Of a stretch of 14,404 nucleotides of DNA, positions 7,431-13,581 are shown in pieces. A model generated the notes under the pieces. The model was not told the DNA's origin. It saw only the letters and a program-made list of their open reading frames with translations, and searched no databases. A program made the translations under genes and the position numbers. Position 1 is the stretch's first letter, and each line of letters opens with the position of its first letter. The DNA comes from Spirochaetota bacterium (GTDB taxonomy: Bacteria; Spirochaetota; UBA12135; COTS27): contig JAUXHF010000017.1 in NCBI GenBank assembly GCA_030621685.1, positions 1-14,404 of the forward strand. Direction: 5' to 3'.

Positions 7431-7881
7431 GAAGAGCATTTAGCAATAAGCCGAATTTTGTAGCTGAAGTTCATTTATCTCTTTCCACTGTTGCCAGTGA
7501 AATATAGCGAACACCGCCCTACCTGAAACGAAAAAATCATTCAAGAAATCGTTTACTTTCTCACAAAAGCACTCTAAATATACTTTACAGGCCTTTCTGC
7601 AGGCATTGCTTTTTTCTTGCTCTTGATGGGGTTTACATGGCCAACTTTATTGCTAAAATTGCGGGGGTCTCTTACACCTCCATTTCACCTTTACCAACAA
7701 ATCTTACAAGTAAAACCTGTGGCTGTATTTTTTCTGCTGCACTTTCCATACCTAGTTTTTTTATAATAAAAACTCTAAGCTCCGGGGGTTACCCGGCATC
7801 TTCAAACGAAAGAGTTCGGACTTTCCTCAGCACTTCTGTTTAAAACAGCTTGTACTGCGAACTTCTTGCTAAATACTCTTC
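7431..7881 (-). ncRNA. rnpB: RNase P RNA (catalytic RNA, bacterial type)
   Basis: RNA component of RNase P, which removes tRNA 5' leaders. On the minus strand the conserved GAGGAAAGTCCGAAC block is at 7814-7828. A block like GGTAAAGGTGAAATGGAGG is mid-gene. TGTAAACCCC followed by GAGCAAG is at 7615-7637, and ACAAAATTCGGCTTAT at 7446-7461. Helix P4 is supported by covariation: E. coli has CCGGG with CCCGG, and here it is CCGAA with TTCGG. P1 is a 15-bp helix: GAAGAGTATTTAGCA (7867-7881) pairs with TGCTAAATGCTCTTC (7431-7445) with one wobble. These ends define about 451 nt, within the usual range. Five Ts follow the 3' end, so P1 plus the T-run may act in termination. The open frame at 7637-7843 on the other strand is spurious. 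Confidence 0.95.
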
Positions 7882-7887
7882 TTTTAT

Positions 7888-7893
7888 ATTATA
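7888..7893 (-). promoter_or_regulatory. -10 box of the rnpB promoter
   Basis: A perfect TATAAT on the minus strand lies 6 nt before the G at 7881 that begins helix P1, so the start site and the RNA end agree. No good -35 hexamer sits at 16 to 18 nt. The upstream DNA is very AT-rich, which may compensate. Confidence 0.75.
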
Positions 7894-7935
7894 CAATATC
7901 AACTTAATTTAATACGGCAAATTTATACTTTGCCA

Positions 7936-8058
7936 TGCTTTGCAATACTTTTCTTGTTCTACTCTTAGTAACGTACACTCTTAGCCATTTTTTTAGCATA
8001 CATAAGCCAGCCAGCATAAAACTATGCCTACTCAAAGAGCAAAAAGTATTACAAAGCA
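7936..8058. repeat. Long imperfect inverted repeat between rnpB and iolG
   Basis: TGCTTTGCAATACTTTT (7936-7952) pairs with AAAAGTATTACAAAGCA (8042-8058) over 17 positions with a single C-A mismatch. After a 2-nt bulge, six more pairs (7955-7960 with 8036-8041) extend the stem to about 23. The internal part is about 75 nt and contains the direct repeat CTCTTAG. It may be a structured leader of the plus-strand transcript, a regulator site or a remnant of a small mobile repeat. Confidence 0.7.
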
Positions 8059-8073
8059 TTAGGAAATAAAAAC

Positions 8074-8145
8074 ATGAACACAATAACAGCTCTATATACC
8101 ATAAAAAAAGAAGAAAACAGTAGTAAAATAGAGCTAAGCGAGTAA
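8074..8145 (+). CDS. Possible 23-residue leader peptide upstream of iolG
   Basis: ATG at 8074 is preceded by AGGAA at 8061-8065, an 8-nt spacing, which is a better site than many in this window. The peptide reads MNTITALYTI then KKEENSSKIELSE and stops at TAA, 24 nt before the iolG start. A perfect 8-bp inverted repeat, AGCTCTAT (8088-8095) with ATAGAGCT (8128-8135), lies inside it. Translation through it would open the hairpin, so a leader or coupling role is conceivable. Chance occurrence of so short an ORF is also likely. Confidence 0.3.
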   Translation: MNTITALYTIKKEENSSKIELSE

Positions 8146-8169
8146 ATAGAGAAAAATAAAGGTAAATTT

Positions 8170-9213
8170 ATGTCCATCAAGAAATTAAATATTGGAATTA
8201 TTGGTTTTGGCAGAATTGGGCAGCTGCATGCCCAAAACATACGAAGAAGTATCCCTGAAATATCTATTTCCGCTGTTTCCGACCCTTTTATCGAGAAATC
8301 CCAAGCCATACTTGAAAATTTAGAGATACCAAACTCCTACCTTGACTACGAAGAGCTAATCGCCCAAAAAAATATCGATGCTGTTTTAATTGCAAGCCCG
8401 CATGACACACATACGGATATTATCAAAAGTGCTTGTAAAGCCAATAAACATATTTTTTGTGAAAAGCCGATGAGCATCAGTAGCCTAGATGCTCTTTCTT
8501 GTAAAGCCAGCTTAGAGCATTCTGGCGTGAAATTCCAGATTGGCTTTAATCGCCGCTTCGATCCTACTTTTTCCAGCATGCGCAAAAACATTGAATCCGG
8601 AAAAATCGGTGACCTGCGCATGGTAACAATACTATCGGCCGACCCTGCCATGCCAGCAAAAGAGTACATGAAAACATCGGGGCATATTGGCATTTTCAAA
8701 GATATGAGTATTCATGATTTCGACATGATCCGTTTTCTTAGCGGCAGTGAAATTGAAGAAGTAACGGCCACCGCAGCCATGCTCTGCTCGGCCAATAAGG
8801 CAGGGAAAGCAGAATTCGGCAATCTTGATAGTGCCTATACGGTAATAAAGCTGAAAAGCGGCGCTTTGGGCATGATACAGAACTGCCGAGAGGCTGTTTT
8901 CGGCTACGATCAGCGCGCCGAAGTGCTAGGCAGTCTTGGCATGCTTTCCTGCGAAAACGAGTATCCCTCTGCTGTGCATATTTTTCGTAAAGAAGCGCAT
9001 TCCCGAGAGCCGGTGCAATATTTCTTTCTTGAGCGTTATGCCAAAGCCTATGTCAATGAGCTGCATGCTTTTGCCCAAGCGCTGCTTCAAGATACAAAGC
9101 CTCTGCTTGGTTTTGAAGATGCCCTAGCTGCCTTGCTTGCTGCCGAAGCCGCAGAACGCTCGCTTAAAGAACGCAGGCCGGTAAAAATATCGGAAATCTT
9201 GCCTTCAAGCTAA
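8170..9213 (+). CDS. iolG: Inositol 2-dehydrogenase-like oxidoreductase (Gfo/Idh/MocA)
   Basis: A 347-residue NAD-dependent cytoplasmic dehydrogenase that by family oxidises myo-inositol or a related inositol/sugar to the 2-keto form. The Rossmann motif is GFGRIG at 12-17, and Asp38 at the end of beta-2 points to NAD rather than NADP. The family EKP motif is at 98-100 (Lys99). The catalytic Asp and His are Asp178 and His182 in DMSIHDFD. IolG-type phrases include QIGFNRRFDP, GYDQRAEVLGS and YFFLERYAKAY. The length is typical. The ATG has AAAGG about 8 nt upstream. No other inositol catabolic gene (iolB, iolC, iolD, iolE) is nearby, so the true substrate is open; scyllo-inositol is an alternative. 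Confidence 0.88.
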   Translation: MSIKKLNIGIIGFGRIGQLHAQNIRRSIPEISISAVSDPFIEKSQAILENLEIPNSYLDYEELIAQKNIDAVLIASPHDTHTDIIKSACKANKHIFCEKPMSISSLDALSCKASLEHSGVKFQIGFNRRFDPTFSSMRKNIESGKIGDLRMVTILSADPAMPAKEYMKTSGHIGIFKDMSIHDFDMIRFLSGSEIEEVTATAAMLCSANKAGKAEFGNLDSAYTVIKLKSGALGMIQNCREAVFGYDQRAEVLGSLGMLSCENEYPSAVHIFRKEAHSREPVQYFFLERYAKAYVNELHAFAQALLQDTKPLLGFEDALAALLAAEAAERSLKERRPVKISEILPSS

Positions 9214-9408
9214 ACACTTCCCCATGAAAACATGGAATAGAAAGCATCTTTGGCAGAAATAAGCCCACTTCACATAATGCTAAACAGCTAAGAACAAGCT
9301 TTCCTTGCCTTCAAGCTAAACACTTCCCCATGAAAATATGGAATAGAAAGCATCTTTGGCAGAAATAAACCCAATTTAATAACGCTAAACAGCTAAGAAC
9401 AAGCTTTC
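9198..9408. repeat. 106-bp tandem duplication including the iolG stop
   Basis: CTTGCCTTCAAGCTAAACAC begins at 9198 and again at 9304. Copy 1 runs to 9303 and copy 2 to about 9408, one base shorter. The copies differ at only a few positions, clustered around 9270 and 9375. Copy 1 starts in the last codons of iolG and carries its TAA, so copy 2 is a displaced gene end. Each copy contains the small hairpin CCATG-AAAA-CATGG (TATGG in copy 2). Confidence 0.95.
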
Positions 9409-9462
9409 CTTAGGCTTCTTTCATCATTTCAGAAATAATTTCTAACAAAAAAACATGGCTCA

Positions 9463-9471
9463 TGCTATACT
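9463..9471 (+). promoter_or_regulatory. Extended -10 promoter candidate
   Basis: TGCTATACT is a TGn-TATACT extended -10 element. No convincing -35 precedes it, which extended -10 promoters can tolerate. It would drive transcription into the spacer with the small ORFs at 9532 and 9648. Just upstream is the perfect dyad AGAAAT-A-ATTTCT (9431-9443). Confidence 0.4.
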
Positions 9472-9531
9472 ACATACTCTTTACAAAACGTAGCCTGTTT
9501 TTAAAAAGTTACGAAGGTAAAGTGTAAAAAC

Positions 9532-9600
9532 ATGACCAGAGGTTTTGTAGAAAAATATTATTTGCTCGTAAAGAACGAAAGAGTTGCCAAACAACCCTAG
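9532..9600 (+). CDS. Possible 22-residue ORF before the basic micro-protein
   Basis: ATG at 9532 opens MTRGFVEKYY then LLVKNERVAKQP, ending TAG. AAGGT sits at 9514-9518, a 13-nt spacing that is longer than ideal. It shares the presumed transcript with the gene at 9648, so it may be a leader. The evidence is thin and it may be chance. Confidence 0.15.
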   Translation: MTRGFVEKYYLLVKNERVAKQP

Positions 9601-9647
9601 CAAATATAATCCTTTGACATTACCATCTACAAGCGTTGAGGTGCTGT

Positions 9648-9734
9648 TTGAAAAGAAGAAAAAGTAAAGCTAAGCTTAATAAAAAGAAAGTCAGAAGAAA
9701 AAGAAGAATTAAGAAACTACGAACAGGCAAATAA
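9648..9734 (+). CDS. 28-residue highly basic micro-protein (ribosomal-like)
   Basis: TTG at 9648 is preceded by GAGG at 9638-9641, a strong Shine-Dalgarno at 6-nt spacing. The product reads MKRRKSKAKLNKKK, then VRRKRRIKKLRTGK, then TAA. Nineteen of 28 residues are Lys or Arg and none is acidic. This length and composition match tiny ribosome-associated proteins such as the bacterial AURKAIP1/COX24-type and THX families, which are often missed by gene callers. The exact family is not established. It lies alone in a 600-bp gap between convergent iolG and manA, with an extended -10 candidate about 180 bp upstream. A chance low-complexity purine run is the alternative. Confidence 0.5.
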   Translation: MKRRKSKAKLNKKKVRRKRRIKKLRTGK

Positions 9735-9809
9735 TGCTCTCGTCTTAGCTAATCTTTCATCTTAGGCATAAGGCAAGGTAAAAATATTTATATTTATCTT
9801 ATTCCGACC
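9735..9809. other. Short convergent spacer, no clear terminator
   Basis: This 75-bp AT-rich stretch separates the micro-protein gene from the end of manA. It includes AT-only runs around 9780-9800 but no GC-rich hairpin with a T-run on either strand. Confidence 0.5.
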
Positions 9810-10784
9810 TTAGAAATAGCCTGTAATTTCCATCACATTGGCACGGCCAGATGGAATGTACTCTGCAAGCCCATGCAGGTCATCGTTAAGAGGTGTATAC
9901 AGACAGTCGTACGCAGATAGCCTGATTACTTCTTTACTAAGGCTGTGCTTAAAACGAAGCTTTCCCTCATCTAACAAAAAGTAGGCTCTCATGCTGCCGG
10001 CATGGCCTTTTTTTCTAAGGTTTTTAGTAGCCTGCTTAGAGGAATTGAAGTCCAGTAGTTTCTTTGAGACAGTAAAGTAGCGGCATCGTTTTCCTTGAAA
10101 CTGGGCTGCCTCAATATACTCGCCGCAAGCACTTGTATTGGCTACAGCAAGCCCTTTTTTTATATGTAGCTGCCTCTTTCTGCCATAATCATAAAGACGA
10201 TAGGTTATATCGCTGTTTTGCTGAACCTCTAGCAGCTGCAGCCTAGCCCCAAGAGCATGTACGATGCCCGCTGGAATATAGAAAAAATCTCCGGCATTCA
10301 CTTCCACGCCGCGCAGCAGACACTCAAATTCTTCATCGCTTTTTTCTAATAACTTCTGTAGTAGCTTTTTGGGCGATACCTTGCCAGCCTTGGCCAGCAG
10401 AGCCAGCTTAGCATCAAAGCCCGCAAAAACAACGGCTTTCTTCTCTGCTGCTAAAAAATACCAACACTCTGTTTTTCCTGAAATTTTCTTACCCAAAGCA
10501 TCACTGAAATCACCGGGATGCACTTGCACAGAAAGCTTTTGTTGCGTGTGAATCGTTTTCACCAAAAGAGGAAACTTGCTAGCATCGCTGGCAATAGCCC
10601 TATATCTATAGGCTTGCCCCTCTTTTTTCCCAGCAAGTTTTTGTAAAGCCTGATGTAAGGTAAGCCCCCCGTAGCTGCCATTGCTTACATGGCAGGCTCC
10701 CTCAGGCCGGCAAGAAAGTAGCCAGTTTTCATGCCCCCATATCTTTTTCGATACAAAAGGCTTAAGTTTCCAAAGTATTTCCAT
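9810..10784 (-). CDS. manA: Mannose-6-phosphate isomerase, class I
   Basis: A 324-residue zinc enzyme that interconverts mannose 6-phosphate and fructose 6-phosphate, linking mannose use to glycolysis and GDP-mannose supply. The cupin zinc ligands are visible: Gln87 and His89 in LSVQVHP, Glu106 in GKTECWYF and His176 in PAGIVHALG. Arg196 in SDITYRLYDYGR is the expected catalytic arginine. The length and order match the short bacterial (Bacillus-like) class I form rather than the longer E. coli form. The gene follows the DUF4390-like gene by 19 bp, so they probably share a transcript. That gap is the 5-bp repeat AGCTTAGCTTAGCT. Only a weak GAG precedes the ATG, which suggests coupling. Confidence 0.93.
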   Translation of the reverse strand: MEILWKLKPFVSKKIWGHENWLLSCRPEGACHVSNGSYGGLTLHQALQKLAGKKEGQAYRYRAIASDASKFPLLVKTIHTQQKLSVQVHPGDFSDALGKKISGKTECWYFLAAEKKAVVFAGFDAKLALLAKAGKVSPKKLLQKLLEKSDEEFECLLRGVEVNAGDFFYIPAGIVHALGARLQLLEVQQNSDITYRLYDYGRKRQLHIKKGLAVANTSACGEYIEAAQFQGKRCRYFTVSKKLLDFNSSKQATKNLRKKGHAGSMRAYFLLDEGKLRFKHSLSKEVIRLSAYDCLYTPLNDDLHGLAEYIPSGRANVMEITGYF

Positions 10785-10803
10785 AGCTAAGCTAAGCTCT
10801 AGC

Positions 10804-11460
10804 TTATAAACAATTATTATCGCTTTCCAGCTGAAGTAAACAAGCTCCGCTATAGTCTTTACTGGTGTTATAAGAACTTCGGTATTGGAAAATTGAAAGT
10901 AAGTTGTTTATAAGGTAATAAAAGTAATATTGCGATGGGTTTTTTACCTTGATGGTCACTCGGGATTTCACAAAATATTTTTTCTCTGGATCTATTTTAC
11001 TCACATGAGCTAGCCGCACATGCCGCAAGTTAAGAATCGCCTCTTCTAGCGCAGGGATATCCGAATAAGGCCAAAGCTCTCCAGCTTTCTCGACAAAGTA
11101 GCTACCCGACCATATATCAAAACGGATACGGTTTATTATCTGTACATCTTGCCTTGGCAAAGAAAATACGAAAAAATTTCTTTCATAAAGCCTCAAATAA
11201 TAGGTAACTGTTATCGGAATATTGTTTTTTAAAATAGCTAAAATATCTTCAGAGATAATGCTCGCACTCCCTTCGGCATCAACGTAAATGTAATCGTCTT
11301 CAAAGTAGAACCTATGCGGAGTTTTCAAACGTATTTCTATGCCATACACCGAAGTATATAGAAATAATGCAGAAAAAAGCAGGCAAAGCACCGTGCTGTA
11401 TCTAGAAAAAGGCATGCATCCTTTTCTGCATTTTCTTAGAAAAAAACTATGCGCACTCAT
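10804..11460 (-). CDS. Exported protein, DUF4390-like
   Basis: A secreted or periplasmic protein of unknown function. A basic N-region precedes the hydrophobic stretch MPFSRYSTVLCLLFSALFLY, with likely cleavage at SVYG before IEIRLK. The mature order (SEDILAILKNNIPITVTYYL, then LPRQDVQIINRIRFDIWSG, then a helix IPALEEAILNLRH, then YFVKSRVTIKVK) resembles DUF4390, whose members share a nascent-helix start, an Arg/Tyr-rich strand set and a late beta strand. That match is from memory of the pattern and is moderate. I take ATG at 11460 because AAGAGA lies just upstream. Alternatives are TTG at 11505, in frame and longer, or ATG at 11415, which gives the most typical signal peptide but has AAGGA only 3 nt away. 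It leads the transcript with manA. Confidence 0.7.
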   Translation of the reverse strand: MSAHSFFLRKCRKGCMPFSRYSTVLCLLFSALFLYTSVYGIEIRLKTPHRFYFEDDYIYVDAEGSASIISEDILAILKNNIPITVTYYLRLYERNFFVFSLPRQDVQIINRIRFDIWSGSYFVEKAGELWPYSDIPALEEAILNLRHVRLAHVSKIDPEKKYFVKSRVTIKVKNPSQYYFYYLINNLLSIFQYRSSYNTSKDYSGACLLQLESDNNCL

Positions 11461-11520
11461 GAAATCTCTTGTGGTTTTTAAAAAACAAAGTATACTTGTT
11501 TTCAAATTTAATGTGCCTCT

Positions 11521-11583
11521 ATCTACTTCTACCTACTTCTACCTACTTCTACCTACTTATACCTACTTATATCTACTTATATC
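11521..11583. repeat. 10-bp tandem repeat, about 6 copies, upstream of the DUF4390-like gene
   Basis: Units read ATCTACTTCT, ACCTACTTCT (twice), ACCTACTTAT (twice), ATCTACTTAT, then a partial ATC. The 10-bp period matches one DNA turn. On the minus strand the array lies between a TATACT-like -10 (11587-11592) and the start codons, so it would be in the 5' leader, or at the promoter if a nearer start site is used. Confidence 0.93.
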
Positions 11584-11586
11584 ATA

Positions 11587-11592
11587 AGTATA
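11587..11592 (-). promoter_or_regulatory. -10-like box for the DUF4390-like/manA transcript
   Basis: On the minus strand TATACT follows GAT and precedes the 10-bp array. A start site would fall at about 11580, the array's edge. No good -35 at 17 nt, so this is only a candidate. Confidence 0.3.
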
Positions 11593-11726
11593 ATCTTTAT
11601 TAACCTAAGAGAAGTATCAATTTTTACGCTTCTTCATATATGCTAACTGTAGCAAATTTTATAACAGCTTTTGTAGCAAACTTCAATGGAACAAGAAATT
11701 AGAAAAATTAAAAAATTAACGCAGAA

Positions 11727-11903
11727 ATGAACGCTATACTTAAAGAGTCGCTCAAAATTATAGCTATGGCATCCACCGCTGGCAAAACCACATTAATTCA
11801 CCACATTAATTCACCATCTAATAACTATGTTACAAATACATATCAAAACGAATACCATCCAAGTTATAGTTTAAAAAGGCTAGAAATAAGGCTAAGAATA
11901 TAG
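11727..11903 (+). CDS. Possible 58-residue ORF upstream of ffh
   Basis: ATG at 11727 opens a 58-codon frame ending TAG at 11901-11903, 30 bp before ffh. It reads MNAILKESLKIIAMASTAGK then TTLIHHINSPSNNY and so on, ending RLEIRLRI. STAGKTT looks like a P-loop but lacks the leading Gly, and no nucleotide-binding domain follows. No clear Shine-Dalgarno precedes the ATG. Codons 21-29 sit on a 13-bp direct repeat. A chance ORF is the more likely reading. Confidence 0.2.
   Translation: MNAILKESLKIIAMASTAGKTTLIHHINSPSNNYVTNTYQNEYHPSYSLKRLEIRLRI
11787..11812. repeat. 13-bp tandem duplication
   Basis: ACCACATTAATTC occurs twice in a row at 11787-11799 and 11800-11812, followed by ACCAT. The period of 13 is not a multiple of 3, which argues against coding here. 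Confidence 0.9.
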
Positions 11904-11933
11904 CCGTGTAGCCTTTAAGAACACTAAAAACCC

Positions 11934-13307
11934 ATGCTTTCAAATCTTTCAAAAGGGCTAACAGCCGTACTTTCCAAGTTTTCGCTGAAGCAGAAACTAA
12001 ACGAAGAAAACATAGAGTTAGCGCTGCGAGAAATTCGCATGGCGCTGATTGATGCCGATGTCTCGCTTTTTGTCATCAAAAATTTTCTGGCTGAAGTACG
12101 AGAAAAGGCCCTAGGAAAAGAAGTCTTTAAGGGCCTAACGCCCAGTAACGTGTTTTTTAAAACTTTCCGCGATGAACTGGCCTTGCTTCTTGGTTGGAAT
12201 GGAGAAAGCTCGGAAAAACCCTACAGCTTCCAATTGCCTTTAAATGAGGCTACTTCTAGCACGGTTATTATGCTCTGTGGTTTGCAAGGTAGTGGCAAGA
12301 CAACGACCATCGGGAAGCTGGCACTCTATCTTAAAGAGAAGCGTGACCCTTTACTGGTTTCTTTAGACATCCATAGACCTGCAGCAGCTGAGCAGCTGCA
12401 GCGCTTAGCCCAGCAAGCCGGAGTCGCTTATTTCGAGCAAGAAGGCGAGCGAAGATTAAAAAAAATAATTAAAAACGCTAAGAAATACGCAAAAAAACAC
12501 TCGCATAACCTTATTCTTTTCGATACGGCAGGCAGAACGCAGCTAGATACGGATATGCTTGATGAGCTTCAAACTATAGGCGATTTCGCCAAGCCAGATG
12601 CGAATATCTTAGTTTGCGATTCCATGCTTGGTCAAGAAGCACTTCGCACAGCTGAAACTTTTCATAAGACCTATCCTGTCAATTCGCTTATTTTCACGAA
12701 ATTCGACTCTGATACCCGCGGAGGCGTACTTCTTTCTGTAAAACATGTCTTGAGTCTGCCTGTCGCTTTCATCGGATCGGGAGAAAAACTTGAGGATTTA
12801 GAGGCTTTCAGCCCCATTCGCTATGCAGACCGTCTTTTGGGCATGGGCGATGTTATATCTTTGGTAGAAAAAGTAGAGCAAAGTTTTGATAAAAAAAAAA
12901 CAGAGAAGTTAGCAAAGAAAATAGCAAAAAACGAATTCGACCTCCAAGATTTCCTCACGCAAATTGAGCAAATTAGCAAAATGGGACCTCTTAAGTCTGT
13001 GCTATCCTTGCTGCCGGGCATGGGAGAAAAGTTAGATGCAGCTAATTTAGATGACAGGCCTATGCTGGTCATGAAGTCCCTCATTCAATCTATGACCGAG
13101 AAAGAAAGAGAAAAACCTTTTTTGCTTAACAACAACCGCCGAAAAAAACGGATTGCCAGAGGCTCGGGACGCAACATCCCCGATATTAATAAGTTACTTA
13201 AACAATTTTCTTTAATAAAATCGATGATGAAGAAAGCAAAAGATCCTAAGAAGGCACAGAAAATGTTTAGTTCTATGGGTATCGATAAAAACGCTTTTCC
13301 TCTTTAA
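11934..13307 (+). CDS. ffh: Signal recognition particle protein Ffh (SRP54)
   Basis: A 457-residue GTPase that with 4.5S RNA binds signal sequences of nascent membrane and secreted proteins and hands ribosomes to FtsY; typical family length. The N-domain four-helix bundle is about 1-95. The G domain has GLQGSGKTT at 116-124, DTAGR at 197-201, TKFD at 255-258 and then DTRGG. The M domain runs from about 320 and has the SRP RNA-binding stretch RKKRIARGSGRNIPDINKLL. The usual TKLDGDARGG is TKFDSDTRGG here, a mild variant. It heads the ffh-rpsP-khpA run known from many bacteria. No strong Shine-Dalgarno is visible before the ATG (TTTAAGAAC only). Confidence 0.97.
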   Translation: MLSNLSKGLTAVLSKFSLKQKLNEENIELALREIRMALIDADVSLFVIKNFLAEVREKALGKEVFKGLTPSNVFFKTFRDELALLLGWNGESSEKPYSFQLPLNEATSSTVIMLCGLQGSGKTTTIGKLALYLKEKRDPLLVSLDIHRPAAAEQLQRLAQQAGVAYFEQEGERRLKKIIKNAKKYAKKHSHNLILFDTAGRTQLDTDMLDELQTIGDFAKPDANILVCDSMLGQEALRTAETFHKTYPVNSLIFTKFDSDTRGGVLLSVKHVLSLPVAFIGSGEKLEDLEAFSPIRYADRLLGMGDVISLVEKVEQSFDKKKTEKLAKKIAKNEFDLQDFLTQIEQISKMGPLKSVLSLLPGMGEKLDAANLDDRPMLVMKSLIQSMTEKEREKPFLLNNNRRKKRIARGSGRNIPDINKLLKQFSLIKSMMKKAKDPKKAQKMFSSMGIDKNAFPL

Positions 13308-13581
13308 CAGAAGGCCCTAGCCCTATAGCTGCCATGCCTATAACTGCCATGCCTATGAATACCTCTAATAAGTATCCTAGTTTGATATATAAGCTGCATG
13401 CTCATGAAAAGAAATTTTTGAAAAGAAATTTTGTTTAGCGCTAGCACTTAAGCCTTATTGATTTTATTTCAACAAACTTTCATATATTTTACTTAAATAA
13501 CCTAACAGCATGTTATAATGAGTAGCTTTGGCATAAAACATCAATAAAAACCTATATTTTAAACGAGATAAAAAATAATAC
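13308..13581. other. ffh-rpsP spacer with short tandem repeats
   Basis: This 274-bp spacer holds a 15-bp repeat (CCTATAGCTGCCATG at 13322-13336, CCTATAACTGCCATG at 13337-13351, partial from 13352). It also holds a 14-bp exact repeat (TGAAAAGAAATTTT at 13405-13418 and 13419-13432). A 34-codon ATG frame at 13334-13438 runs across both repeats without a ribosome site and is probably chance. In most bacteria the ffh-rpsP gap is short, so the length here is unusual. Confidence 0.75.
13511..13519 (+). promoter_or_regulatory. Extended -10 promoter upstream of rpsP
   Basis: TGTTATAAT is a TGn extended -10 with a perfect TATAAT at 13514-13519. A start near 13526 would give a leader of about 56 nt before the rpsP ATG. 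The -35 region is weak. It implies that rpsP-khpA can be transcribed independently of ffh. Confidence 0.65.

Noticed and set aside
7936..8058. Miniature inverted-repeat transposon
   Set aside because: No target-site duplication was found at the flanks and no second copy exists in the window; kept only as a structural observation.
8346..8699. 117-residue minus-strand frame inside iolG
   Set aside because: It is antisense to a complete, motif-bearing dehydrogenase gene and has no ribosome site or recognisable product.
9614..9619. TTGACA as a -35 box for the micro-protein gene
   Set aside because: No TATAAT-like hexamer lies 16 to 18 nt downstream; that position falls on the Shine-Dalgarno sequence instead.
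11727..11903. P-loop NTPase fragment suggested by STAGKTT
   Set aside because: The leading Gly of GxxxxGKT is missing, there is no following nucleotide-binding fold, and the motif overlaps a 13-bp repeat.
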